Source: Candidatus Gastranaerophilales bacterium (lineage in GTDB: Bacteria > Cyanobacteriota > Vampirovibrionia > Gastranaerophilales > Gastranaerophilaceae). Taken from it: 64,000 nt of DNA. Made by a program: the position numbers and the translations under genes. The stretch covers positions 1-64,000 of the forward strand of contig JAFYOU010000034.1 in assembly GCA_017560095.1 (NCBI GenBank). Direction: 5' to 3'. The notes beneath the pieces are model-generated. The model was not told the DNA's origin. It saw nothing but the letters and a program-made list of their open reading frames with translations, and searched no databases. This document shows positions 25,066-33,860 of this stretch, one piece after another (the first letter of the stretch is position 1; each line of letters opens with the position of its first letter).

Positions 25066-26931
25066 TTAAATTGCGCCATTCTCTTTTAAATATCTCTTAT
25101 AATATGCTTGTTTTTCTGTTGGAATAATTGGTAAGTATGTTTGGATTAGCTCAATCGCTTCATCTGTACTTGTTGAAGGTGAATTTAGAATTTCAAACAA
25201 TAATTTTTCAAATTCAGTCATTGCATCTATGTTGAGATATTTATTGTTATTGAATTTTTTTATCATATTTTCGCTAAAGGATTTGCTTTTTGTTTCTAAT
25301 ACTTTTCCTTCTTCGAGTTTTGGGGCAGTACTATATTGAATTAAAAGCTCAGAAAATAGTATTTCTCGTTTTAATCCGATATCTTTTATAGCCTTTAGCA
25401 TTGTTACCAAATCTTTAAAATTCTTTGAATTAATAAATGGGCTGTGTGCATATACGGTTTTCTCATAGTATCCAAAAATACCCATTTTTTGTCTTTTGAT
25501 TTGTGCAACTTTGCTTTCGAAAAGAAGTTCGCGTAACATATTTTTGCTATCAATTCCGTGTTCTTGCACGCAACAAATTGCATCTTTTAGAAATTCTCCA
25601 TACATTAAGCATCTTGATTCAAAAAGATATTTTGATAAAATTCGATCGCGTTTTTTAGGATCATTAACATAGTTTAGGCAATAAGACAAGGTGTCAAAAC
25701 AGCTTGTAAGACAAGGGTTTGGGTCGGGGTCGTACCCCATACTTCTTTGTATAATTTCTTTGCGTTTTTTTTCGTTTTTTTCTTTTGAGAGTATTTTAAC
25801 TATACTGCCTTCAATTTTTCTTTCATCGCGTTTTATATGCTCGAGTCCATTTAGCCATTTTTCAGCTAAAATATCATATGCATTACTTTTTTTATCACGA
25901 GTTTTTGATTCTATAACACGAATTACGGATCTTATATCTTGTGGAGTTAGGTGTTCTGGTTTTAAAACTAAATTTTTGATTTGTGTTTCTAATGTTACTG
26001 TGTCGGGTGATAATTTTATAAATTCTATAGCATCTTCAAAGTCTACATAAGATATTGGAATTCTACCTTTCGAATCAGGAGAAGTTAAAATTTTGGAAAT
26101 TTCAGAAATTAATGTAGAATGTTCTTTTGAGTTTTTTGGAGTTTTTGCATTAAGTTCTTTGAATAATGCTATGCAAGTTTTAGGATAGCTTATTAATGCG
26201 GGTTTACCTTTGCTATCTTTTCTTTTTATGATTTCTAGTTTTTTGCTCGACAATTTAGCTTGTAATAATGCTTTGTTTAGGTTTTCTTCGCTTTTAAATA
26301 TATCAATCGGGGCATTTGCCTTTTTGCTTTTTAATGAACGTATAAATTCTTTGTTTTCTTTGCTTAGCTTAGAATATGCTTTTGCCTGAGTTTCATATGT
26401 TTCTTTATCTGGTGAAAAATTTAATAATAATTCTGCTTCCTTGTCTCCAGCGTAAACAATTGGAATCCCTTTTTCTGCAGGAGTTAAAAGAAGAGTTTTT
26501 GTCAATTCGGGATTATTTTCAGCAATATCGAATAGTGCGCAAATAATTTTCAGGCTTGTGTTTTTGCAATCTAAATCTTTGCATGTTTTGCTTGATGAAA
26601 CATGTTTTACAAGTAAAGAATTTGTGCCATTGGCGGTGATTATCCCTTCTTTGAAATCTGGCAAAACTTCTTGATCGTATCTTAACTGGTACAATAAATT
26701 CAATAATTCTTTTTCGCTTACTTTTATACTATTGCTTTCATAGGTAATTGGTTTTTTTGATAAAAGCGGCATATATTTTTTTTCTTCAGGGGTTAGTTCA
26801 TAGGTGGGCATAGCAGCTGAAAATGAAACTGTATCGAATTGCAATGGCTTCAATATTGTTACAGTATTTGCGGTTTTTAATCTTTTGGTATTGCTGTTGG
26901 TGATACGATTTATTCCACAAAAAATGCGCAT
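25066..26931 (-). CDS. Large orphan protein with N-terminal VSFSA motif
   Basis: 621 residues, no recognised family. The N-terminus is basic and polar up to FDTVSFSAAMP (about 32-42), the same [VIL]SFxA motif as in other orphans here, and then a long helical, Lys/Glu/Ser-rich body. No signal peptide, membrane segment or enzyme motif. Scattered features such as KILTSPDSKGRIPISYVD and YLPIIPTEKQAYYKRYLKE suggest helical repeats. AAAGGT lies about 8 nt upstream of the ATG. It lies tail-to-tail with DUF378 and head-side to a second SF-motif gene, suggesting a lineage-specific cluster. Confidence 0.75.
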   Translation of the reverse strand: MRIFCGINRITNSNTKRLKTANTVTILKPLQFDTVSFSAAMPTYELTPEEKKYMPLLSKKPITYESNSIKVSEKELLNLLYQLRYDQEVLPDFKEGIITANGTNSLLVKHVSSSKTCKDLDCKNTSLKIICALFDIAENNPELTKTLLLTPAEKGIPIVYAGDKEAELLLNFSPDKETYETQAKAYSKLSKENKEFIRSLKSKKANAPIDIFKSEENLNKALLQAKLSSKKLEIIKRKDSKGKPALISYPKTCIALFKELNAKTPKNSKEHSTLISEISKILTSPDSKGRIPISYVDFEDAIEFIKLSPDTVTLETQIKNLVLKPEHLTPQDIRSVIRVIESKTRDKKSNAYDILAEKWLNGLEHIKRDERKIEGSIVKILSKEKNEKKRKEIIQRSMGYDPDPNPCLTSCFDTLSYCLNYVNDPKKRDRILSKYLFESRCLMYGEFLKDAICCVQEHGIDSKNMLRELLFESKVAQIKRQKMGIFGYYEKTVYAHSPFINSKNFKDLVTMLKAIKDIGLKREILFSELLIQYSTAPKLEEGKVLETKSKSFSENMIKKFNNNKYLNIDAMTEFEKLLFEILNSPSTSTDEAIELIQTYLPIIPTEKQAYYKRYLKENGAI

Positions 26932-27016
26932 TTTAATAACCTTTCAGAGCTATAAAAACGCGCACATAAAAAAAATTTACAATTTTATTAAAATGCTAAG
27001 AATTTTTTACAATTTT

Positions 27017-27484
27017 TTAATTATCATTTTTTTGAGTTGATCTTATTAAAGCTATTTTTTGTCCAAGTCTTGTTAACCATTCTGTGACCTGTTGATTTAT
27101 TGTTTTGTCATTACCTAAGGTAGGGCGAAATATACAAGAAACACTATCAAGAGGAACATCTTGTGTTGATCCATTAGATAAAGCAGCATCTTCTCTTATA
27201 GAAGTATTAAAAATGATAAATGGTTCTATATCTAAAAGTTCGGTGTTGCCATCTTTGTTTGAATCCACCCCTGTGTATAATCTTACAAAAGTGTCTGATG
27301 GTAAACTTTTTATTTGATCGGCAATTTCTTCGTTTTTTTGAATGCATTCTTGCATTTGTGTTGCAATTAATCGACGACGTTGAAGCTCTGCTATTTTTTC
27401 AGTATAAGCTTGTTCTGTCTGTTTTGGATTGTCTTTACCATAGACTTTGCATTCAGCCATAAAAGATATGTTACTAATTTTCAT
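27017..27484 (-). CDS. Small orphan protein with N-terminal ISFMA motif
   Basis: 155 residues, unknown function. Opens with MKISNISFMAEC, the SFxA motif placed at residues 7-10. A helical, Gln/Arg-rich stretch (about 24-55) is followed by a segment with DSNKDGNTELLDIEPF that resembles a calcium-binding EF-hand-like loop (D-x-N-x-D-G-x-x-E), though this is a single loop of uncertain meaning. No membrane segment. GGAG lies upstream of the ATG. The gene stands between the 621-residue orphan and the tuf terminator. Confidence 0.72.
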   Translation of the reverse strand: MKISNISFMAECKVYGKDNPKQTEQAYTEKIAELQRRRLIATQMQECIQKNEEIADQIKSLPSDTFVRLYTGVDSNKDGNTELLDIEPFIIFNTSIREDAALSNGSTQDVPLDSVSCIFRPTLGNDKTINQQVTEWLTRLGQKIALIRSTQKNDN

Positions 27485-27553
27485 TGTTAAGCTCCAGTTT
27501 ATTGTGTATGTATAGCTGTAAAATTTGAAAAGGCATTGTTTTGCTATGTTAGT

Positions 27554-27583
27554 AAAAATCCACCCAATTTTGGGTGGATTTTT
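27554..27583. terminator. Strong bidirectional terminator downstream of tuf
   Basis: Perfect 14-bp arms AAAAATCCACCCAA (27554-27567) and TTGGGTGGATTTTT (27570-27583) with a 2-nt loop; on the minus strand it ends with a T-run after the tuf stop, and the plus strand also has a T-run. Confidence 0.92.
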
Positions 27584-27607
27584 TATATTTAGATAGTTAT
27601 AGATTGA

Positions 27608-28816
27608 TTATTCAATAATTTTATCTACAACACCAGCGCCTACAGTTCTTCCGCCTTCACGGATAGCGAATCTCATACCTTGTTCAATAGCAACAGGGTT
27701 GATTAATTCAACTTCCATTACAACGTTATCGCCTGGCATTACCATTTCGCCTTCGAATTTGATTGAACCAGTTACGTCAGTTGTTCTGATGTAGAATTGA
27801 GGACGGTATCCTGGGAAGAATGGAGTGTGACGTCCACCTTCTTCTTTTTTCAATACGTAAACGTTAGCTGTGAATTTGTGATGAGGTGTGATTGAACCAG
27901 GTTTTGCTAATACTTGACCGCGTTGGATTTCAGTTTTATCGATACCACGAAGTAAAGCACCTACGTTGTCACCAGCTTGACCTTGATCAAGTTGTTTTCT
28001 GAACATTTCAACACCAGTAACTGTAGTTTTTTTAGTTTCACCTAAGCCAACTAATTCAACTTCGTCACCAACTTTAACCATACCACGTTCGATTCTACCA
28101 GTAGCAACTGTACCACGACCTGTAATTGAGAATACGTCTTCAACTGGCATTAAGAATGGTTTGTCTAGGTCACGAACAGGTTCTGGGAAGTATGAATCAA
28201 GAGCATCCATTAATTCCCAAATTTTATCAACCCATTTGTCTTCGCCACGAGCAATTGTACTGTTGTTTTGAACAGCTTGAAGAGCTTGAAGAGCTGAACC
28301 TTTGATGAATGGGATGTTGTCTCCGTCGAATTCGTAAGAAGAAAGAAGTTCACGAACTTCCATTTCAACTAAGTCTAATAATTCTTCGTCGTCAACCATA
28401 TCGCATTTGTTGATGAATACTACTAAGTTTGGAACACCAACTTGACGAGCAAGAAGAATGTGTTCACGAGTTTGAGGCATAGGACCATCAGTACCTGCAA
28501 CTACAAGAATTGCACCGTCCATTTGAGCAGCACCAGTAATCATATTTTTAACATAGTCAGCGTGACCAGGACAGTCAACGTGAGCATAGTGACGTGCAGT
28601 TGTTTCATATTCAACGTGAGCAGTTGAAATGGTGATACCACGTGCTTTTTCTTCTGGAGCAGCATCAATTTCGTCGAATTTTTTTAATTCTGCTTGACCA
28701 GCAGCAGCCATACAAGCTGTAATAGCAGCAGTTAATGTTGTTTTACCGTGGTCAACGTGACCAATAGTACCAACGTTAACGTGTGGCTTGGTTCTTTCGA
28801 ATTTTTCTCTAGCCAT
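27608..28816 (-). CDS. tuf: Elongation factor Tu
   Basis: 402 residues. GTP motifs GHVDHGKT (19-26), the DCPGH box, NKCD and the switch I RGITIS are intact. It delivers aminoacyl-tRNA to the ribosome. Length exceeds the usual 394 because of a loop after GSALQALQA, as in cyanobacterial EF-Tu, which supports the lineage assignment. AGGAG precedes the ATG by about 10 nt. It lies downstream of tRNA-Thr, tRNA-Thr and tRNA-Tyr on the same strand, echoing the tRNA-tufB operon of Proteobacteria. Codon use is visibly more biased than that of neighbours (many GTA, GGT, CGT), as expected for a highly expressed gene. Confidence 0.98.
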   Translation of the reverse strand: MAREKFERTKPHVNVGTIGHVDHGKTTLTAAITACMAAAGQAELKKFDEIDAAPEEKARGITISTAHVEYETTARHYAHVDCPGHADYVKNMITGAAQMDGAILVVAGTDGPMPQTREHILLARQVGVPNLVVFINKCDMVDDEELLDLVEMEVRELLSSYEFDGDNIPFIKGSALQALQAVQNNSTIARGEDKWVDKIWELMDALDSYFPEPVRDLDKPFLMPVEDVFSITGRGTVATGRIERGMVKVGDEVELVGLGETKKTTVTGVEMFRKQLDQGQAGDNVGALLRGIDKTEIQRGQVLAKPGSITPHHKFTANVYVLKKEEGGRHTPFFPGYRPQFYIRTTDVTGSIKFEGEMVMPGDNVVMEVELINPVAIEQGMRFAIREGGRTVGAGVVDKIIE

Positions 28817-28839
28817 AAGATTAAATCTCCTTCATTGTT

Positions 28840-29060
28840 ATTTTATTGGTTTGTTTGTTTTTGTGGGTTGATAACCTAAATTCCGCCTGTGCAATTAAAA
28901 TTGCTACGCTCATTTTGCTATCGTTTCAGTCGCAACGGCGGCGATGTAAGGTCTACGTGCTTTGCGCTTGCTCAATGCAACCGCATGCGCACTTCGCACA
29001 CTAAGTGCTTTTATTTTGCTCATTGGACGCGTCGCGTCACAATTCGCTTTATAAAAGATA
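28840..29060 (-). other. GC-richer, hairpin-rich spacer between tRNA-Tyr and tuf
   Basis: About 220 nt, unlike the AT-rich surroundings. Contains several inverted repeats: GCAATTAAAATTGC (28891-28904), GCACTT/AAGTGC arms around 28991-29010 and GACGCG-T-CGCGTC near 29027-29039. No coding sense and no terminator T-run. May be a structured leader or processing region of the tRNA-tuf transcript. Confidence 0.5.
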
Positions 29061-29143
29061 TGGGCAGAGGTGGATTCGAACCACCGTACCCTCGCGGGAA
29101 CAGATTTACAGTCTGTCGCCTTTAGCCACTCGGCCATCTACCC
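29061..29143 (-). tRNA. tRNA-Tyr(GTA)
   Basis: 83-nt class II cloverleaf on the minus strand. Acceptor GGGTAGA / TCTGCCC (one G-U), anticodon loop CTGTAAA with anticodon GTA, long variable arm CCCGCGAGGG and T-arm GTGGTTCGAATCCAC. Discriminator A; CCA is not encoded. Confidence 0.95.
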
Positions 29144-29237
29144 ATATCGTAAAATTTGTTTATTATGTCCACTATGATTGCAAATTCATGTTGTAGATTA
29201 ATTATTAAATTGTCAATTTGCGATTTTATGATTTAAA

Positions 29238-29309
29238 TGCCCTTGATGAGATTTGAACTCACGGCCTCACCCTTACCAAGGGTGTGCGCTACCCCTGCGC
29301 CACAAGGGC
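29238..29309 (-). tRNA. tRNA-Thr(GGT)
   Basis: 72-nt cloverleaf. Acceptor GCCCTTG / CAAGGGC, anticodon stem CACCC / GGGTG with loop TTGGTAA (anticodon GGT), T-arm GTGAG TTCAAAT CTCAT. Discriminator A; CCA not encoded. Confidence 0.95.
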
Positions 29310-29331
29310 ATGCACTATATTTACTAAAAAA

Positions 29332-29403
29332 AGCCGATGATGGGACTCGAACCCGCAACCTACGGTTTACAAAACCGTTGCTCTACCATTGAGCTACATC
29401 GGC
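29332..29403 (-). tRNA. tRNA-Thr(TGT)
   Basis: 72-nt cloverleaf. Acceptor GCCGATG / CATCGGC, anticodon stem ACGGT / ACCGT with loop TTTGTAA (anticodon TGT), T-arm GCGGG TTCGAGT CCCAT. Discriminator T; CCA not encoded. First gene of the tRNA-tuf run. Confidence 0.95.
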
Positions 29404-29413
29404 AATTTCCATA

Positions 29414-29445
29414 ATTATATTATTAAGGACATAAAAAACTGTCAA
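29414..29445 (-). promoter_or_regulatory. Promoter of the tRNA-tuf transcript
   Basis: Minus-strand perfect -35 TTGACA (29445-29440). TAATAT (29422-29417) lies 17 nt downstream, and overlapping TATAAT (29419-29414) 20 nt. Predicted start is a few nucleotides before tRNA-Thr(TGT). The only near-consensus -35 noted in the window. Confidence 0.72.
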
Positions 29446-29604
29446 GCATTATTTTTTAAAAAGTAAAAATGTTGCATATCTACACAATAACATTGCAAAA
29501 AAATAATTTTTTGTTTTAATATAAAAGCATTATTAAATATAATACCTGTTGGATTATAAATATTATATTGATATAATGAATTAGGAATTGATAGAAAGTT
29601 TATA

Positions 29605-32001
29605 ATGCAAGTAGCTAATACATTGAATAACAGCATAAGAATACTGTTTAACCCCAGAGTTGAAAAATTCAAATTATTCGATTTTCTAGTAGTAAAATCT
29701 GATGATATTCGATATGTGGCACAAGTTGTTGAAATTTATGACGATAAATTTGATGCATCTCAAAATGTTGCTAAATTAAAACTTTTCTATCGTATTACTG
29801 AAAATAATGAGGTCATGCCTTATGATAATTTCACGCCAAATAAAGAGTGTGGAATTTCAAAAATAAAACCTGAAGAAATTGAAGCGTTTATAAATCAAGA
29901 TAAAGAGACATTTATTCTTGGTACAAATGTAAAAAATTCAAGTGCGCTTAATGTGCAATATGACTTTTTTAATAAAAATGCTGTTATTCTGGCGGATAAA
30001 GTTGAAAACGGCAATGCAATTACTTGCAATTTGGCAAAAAAATTATCACCCAAAAAACATGTGGTTATAATTGATACTTCCGGAATACTTGAAATGGAAG
30101 GTGCAAATAAAGTTAAAGCTGTTAAAAACTTTAAATTGCCTCTTAATTATCAAACAATTGACTGTGTTTTTGAAAGATGTTTGTATGATGCAAGTCTTGA
30201 ATTTCAAGCTATTGGCGGTGAAATAATAAATGAAATTAAAAAGTTTGCAAAAAGGCAAGAAAATGGTTTTATTCCATTTAATCTTTTAACTCGTGTTTTA
30301 ATTCAACAACATAAAGCGACACCGTATCCTGAATTAAAATTGCTTTTAACGAGACTTAAAAAATACCAGATGGATGAAGTTTTTGCAAAAACTAAAACGG
30401 AAAAAGATGCTCTTTTGAAGGCAGTAAATAAAAATTCGATAACAATAATTGATTTATCTGATATTGATGTTTATTGGCAAAAAACATATATTGACTATGT
30501 AATAACAATCATTGAAGAAGAATGTTATTTATTAACAAGAGTTAATGATGAGCATTTTGATACAGATTTAATTAACAAAATATATGTTAAAAAGAAAAAT
30601 ATTAGTTTTATACCTAATGTTTCATATAATTATAAAAAACTACCAACCGTAATGCAGTATTGTAAAAATTATATTTTGATGCCAAGTTTAGTTCAAAGAA
30701 CAGATTTTCTAGATGCTAATTTTGCGCTTTCAAATTTAATTTCAGAAGGTTGCATATTATTTGGCGAAAATACTGATAATTTCTTGTATATGGTTCGAGA
30801 TTACGAATTAGAGGTACAAGAAAAAAGAAAAAATTATAGAAAAATTGCACTTACTTTGGTTCAACAAGATGCGCAACAAAATCTTGGCGAAAAAGGTGAT
30901 TATTTCGATAACAAAAATAATTCAGATATGAATGATTCTGAGCGTTTGATTAAAGAGTTATCTGAGTTTGAAGCTCGCCAAAAATTAAAAGTTGAAGCGC
31001 AAGAGCAAGAAGTTGATTCAACATTGAAGTCTGAAGAAAATTTTGAAGAAATTGAAGATCCAAATTTAGTTCAAAAATCTGAAAAAAATGTTGAAATTGA
31101 AAAAGAAGATTTAATTTTTGGTAATGAGCAATTAGATGAAACTGAAGAGCCTCAAAAGCCTGCTGTTGAGATATACGATGATGAGGTTTTTGAGGAAGAA
31201 AATGCTGAATTTTTAGAGCATGAAGTTTTTCAAGATGATAAAGAAAATATAGAAGAAACTCAAGAACAAAAAACAGAACCGTTTAAAGAAATTATAAAAG
31301 AACAGCAAGAACAAGAAGAAAAAGATATAATTGAAGATTTTGAGGTTGAATCTATCGAAAACAGCGATGAAGAAATTGATGTAAGTTGCGAAACAGATGC
31401 TGTCGAATCTTTGGAAATCAATGATAATGAATTAGAAAATGAAGTAAATATAGAAAACTCTTCTGAAGAACTAAACGCTGTAAAAGATGAAGAACAAATC
31501 AATGAACAAACTGAAGTTTTGAAAAACCAGCAAGAAGATGAACAAAATATAGATTTTTCTGATGAAGAGCTTGATTTTTTCCAAATGGCACAAGAAAGCG
31601 AAGAAGAATATCAAGATGACGAAGAAGCATCTGATGATGAAATTGATTTAAATACAATTGCAGATAATTCTATTGATGATAGTTTTGAAGAAATTATAAA
31701 TGCTAAAACTACTCAAAGTGCGCAAACAGTTTCTCTTGATGAAAACATAAAAATAGATGCAGAAATTTTAAATAAAGGTGCCGACAAAGAGAACCTTCCG
31801 ATTTTTAAGGAAGAAGATAAAAAAGAAGAAGCTAATGTAACTTATGCTGTTGGTAATATTATTACTCATAAGAAATACGGCAAAGGCACAATTGTTAAAA
31901 CAATAAAATATGAAAATAGGCAACTTTTACAAATTGAATTTGTTGAAGCAGGCAAAAAGCTATTAGACCCCAAAGTAGCAGAAATTAAATTAGAACAGTA
32001 A
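29605..32001 (+). CDS. HerA-like protein with degenerate P-loop, acidic linker and PcrA-type C-terminal domain
   Basis: 798 residues. Residues 1-98 resemble a HAS-barrel (start IRILFNPRVEKFKLFDFLVV). Residues about 103-160 follow the HerA/DUF87 ATPase pattern FILGTN...ALNVQYD...VVIIDTSG, but the Walker A position reads ILADKVENGNAI, lacking GxxGxGKS, so ATP hydrolysis is doubtful. The middle part (to about 405) may be the rest of the ATPase fold. Residues about 430-745 form a very acidic, Glu/Asp-rich disordered linker. The last 53 residues (YAVGNIITHKKYGKGTIV..., KKLLDPKVAEIK) match the Tudor-like C-terminal domain of PcrA/UvrD. Role inferred: DNA-associated scaffold. It is followed 3 nt later by flhB. 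Confidence 0.7.
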   Translation: MQVANTLNNSIRILFNPRVEKFKLFDFLVVKSDDIRYVAQVVEIYDDKFDASQNVAKLKLFYRITENNEVMPYDNFTPNKECGISKIKPEEIEAFINQDKETFILGTNVKNSSALNVQYDFFNKNAVILADKVENGNAITCNLAKKLSPKKHVVIIDTSGILEMEGANKVKAVKNFKLPLNYQTIDCVFERCLYDASLEFQAIGGEIINEIKKFAKRQENGFIPFNLLTRVLIQQHKATPYPELKLLLTRLKKYQMDEVFAKTKTEKDALLKAVNKNSITIIDLSDIDVYWQKTYIDYVITIIEEECYLLTRVNDEHFDTDLINKIYVKKKNISFIPNVSYNYKKLPTVMQYCKNYILMPSLVQRTDFLDANFALSNLISEGCILFGENTDNFLYMVRDYELEVQEKRKNYRKIALTLVQQDAQQNLGEKGDYFDNKNNSDMNDSERLIKELSEFEARQKLKVEAQEQEVDSTLKSEENFEEIEDPNLVQKSEKNVEIEKEDLIFGNEQLDETEEPQKPAVEIYDDEVFEEENAEFLEHEVFQDDKENIEETQEQKTEPFKEIIKEQQEQEEKDIIEDFEVESIENSDEEIDVSCETDAVESLEINDNELENEVNIENSSEELNAVKDEEQINEQTEVLKNQQEDEQNIDFSDEELDFFQMAQESEEEYQDDEEASDDEIDLNTIADNSIDDSFEEIINAKTTQSAQTVSLDENIKIDAEILNKGADKENLPIFKEEDKKEEANVTYAVGNIITHKKYGKGTIVKTIKYENRQLLQIEFVEAGKKLLDPKVAEIKLEQ

Positions 32002-32004
32002 TAA

Positions 32005-33189
32005 ATGGGCGACGAAAATAAACAGTTTGAAGCAAGTCAGCAGAAACTAAGAAAAGCGCGCGAGCAAGGTCAAGTTGTTAAATCAAAAGATTTATCAACA
32101 GCTATTGCAATTATTATTATGTTTAGCGTGATATATCTGCTCGGTCCAATGATTTGGGGGCAGTTGAGCGCATTATTTGTGCAAATTTATGAACAAATTC
32201 CAAATAAGCATTTGGAAGATATTGGCTATCCTTATTTATTTATAAAAACCTTTCTTCCTGCAGGAATAATCACTTTACCTATTTTGGTGTTGGCTTCTTT
32301 TGTTGGAGTTTTGGGAGATATGATTCAAATTGGGCCTTTGTTTACAACTAAACCAATGGAATTTAATGCCGAAAAATTTAATCCAACTAAATATTTTAAG
32401 AATTTAGCTAGTCCGAAAACATTGTTTGATTTGTTTAAAAATATTGCAAAAGTAGTTATTTTGGGTATTATTGCATATATTGTTTATTCTTCGCATTTTG
32501 AAGATATTTTAATGCTAGCAGCCATTGATAATGATTTTGCGATTTTAATTCAATTTGGTTCAATAATTTTAGATTTTATTATTAAAGCAGGAATTGCTTT
32601 TTTAATTATTGCTGCAGCAGATTACGGCGTTACAAAATGGAAATTTTTACAAGATCAAAAAATGTCTTTTAAAGAAGTAAAAGATGAATATAAAAATTCG
32701 GAAGGTGATCCAAATGTTAAGGCTGCGCTTAGACAAAGACGTATGCAATTACTGCAAGGAAAAATGATGGATGCTGTTACAACTTGTGATTTTGTTGTAA
32801 CGAATCCAACCCATGTGGCTTGTGCTATTAAATATGATGCCCAAACAATGGAATCACCCATGCTTGTTGCAAAAGGAACTGAATTATTTGCACAAAAAAT
32901 AAAACAAATTGCAAGAGAGCATAATATTCCAGTAATTGAAAATCCACCTGTTGCTCGTGCATTATTTAGGTTTGTGGAAGTAAATCGCCAAATCCCGCCT
33001 GATTTATATAAAGCAATTGCTGAAATTCTCATTTTTGTTTACAAACTTAAGAAAACTACTGCAAAAGAGCAAACCAAAATTCAAAAGGCTGCGCTTGAAA
33101 AAGGCGATGTGCAAGCAGCTAGCGAATTGCAAAAGAAACGTGAAAAATCTCTGGAAAAATTTAAAGAACCCGAACAAGGTGAAACATAA
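32005..33189 (+). CDS. flhB: FlhB/SctU-family type III export switch protein
   Basis: 394 residues. Four membrane helices (about 30-50, 85-110, 140-165, 185-210), a basic cytoplasmic linker and the autocleavage motif NPTH in VVTNPTHVACAIKY (about 270-283), followed by the conserved ENPPVARALFRFVEVNRQIPPDLYKAIAEIL region. FlhB gates flagellar rod/hook versus filament export; SctU does the same in injectisomes. The NPTH site is intact, so it should self-cleave. A Lys/Glu-rich C-terminal tail adds about 40 residues. No other flagellar gene is in the window. It begins 3 nt after the HerA-like gene, so the two are co-transcribed. Confidence 0.92.
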   Translation: MGDENKQFEASQQKLRKAREQGQVVKSKDLSTAIAIIIMFSVIYLLGPMIWGQLSALFVQIYEQIPNKHLEDIGYPYLFIKTFLPAGIITLPILVLASFVGVLGDMIQIGPLFTTKPMEFNAEKFNPTKYFKNLASPKTLFDLFKNIAKVVILGIIAYIVYSSHFEDILMLAAIDNDFAILIQFGSIILDFIIKAGIAFLIIAAADYGVTKWKFLQDQKMSFKEVKDEYKNSEGDPNVKAALRQRRMQLLQGKMMDAVTTCDFVVTNPTHVACAIKYDAQTMESPMLVAKGTELFAQKIKQIAREHNIPVIENPPVARALFRFVEVNRQIPPDLYKAIAEILIFVYKLKKTTAKEQTKIQKAALEKGDVQAASELQKKREKSLEKFKEPEQGET

Positions 33190-33251
33190 TTTTAGCTTGC
33201 TGAGCAAAGCGAAGGCAAAACTGTATGTAGTATAAAATATGTATTGTGGAG

Positions 33252-33860
33252 TTAATCTTCCTCTAGTAATTCTCCAACGTGTTGTTGCAGTTCATTATAA
33301 ACATCAATTGTATTTTCGCAAATATAATACCTTTTTGATATAAGCTTTTTAATTGTTTCGCAAAAGCATTTTAAAAGCGCTAAATCGAGCCCAATTACAC
33401 CTTTGTTTTTTTCAATTAATTTCCAAACTCTTTTTGTATATCTTAAATCTCTTGTATTTGTTTCAATTTTATCTGCAAGAAAAATTATTTTTTCAAAAGT
33501 TGTCATATTAATTTTTCCAATTGTATGGCAACGAATGGCGTTTATGATTTCAATATCATCAATTTCAAAATCTTTTTTTGCAAAGTATGCGCCAACTATT
33601 GCATGATATGTTTTTGGATTTTTAAGTTCGGATGGGTCAAAGCCAACTTTTATTTCATTTTTGATTAAATCTAATAAATAACCATCATCAAAATTTTTAG
33701 CACAATCATGAACTAAGCCAGCTATATATGCTTTATTTTCATCTAGGTTGAATAATTTTGCTAATTTTTGGGCGGTCTCAGCACATCCAAGAGAATGATG
33801 CATTCTTTTAGCCGATAAATTCTTTTCTAGCCATTCTTTTATATAATTTATTTCTTTCAA
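33252..33860 (-). CDS. yqeK: YqeK-type HD domain hydrolase
   Basis: 202 residues. HD motif in GLVHDCAKN, RMHHSLGCAETA at the N-terminus, later YHAIVGA and CHTIGK, and LADKIETNTRD, all typical of YqeK (symmetrical diadenosine tetraphosphatase). It hydrolyses Ap4A in characterised homologues. Its 5' end overlaps nadD by 53 nt, which is unusual but supported because the family-conserved helix EWLEKNLSAKRMHHS lies in the overlap. NadD-YqeK pairing is common in Firmicutes and Cyanobacteria relatives. Confidence 0.92.
   Translation of the reverse strand: MKEINYIKEWLEKNLSAKRMHHSLGCAETAQKLAKLFNLDENKAYIAGLVHDCAKNFDDGYLLDLIKNEIKVGFDPSELKNPKTYHAIVGAYFAKKDFEIDDIEIINAIRCHTIGKINMTTFEKIIFLADKIETNTRDLRYTKRVWKLIEKNKGVIGLDLALLKCFCETIKKLISKRYYICENTIDVYNELQQHVGELLEED

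Noticed and set aside
28889-29196. Frames over the tuf spacer and tRNA-Tyr
   Set aside because: They read through a tRNA gene and a non-coding hairpin-rich spacer.
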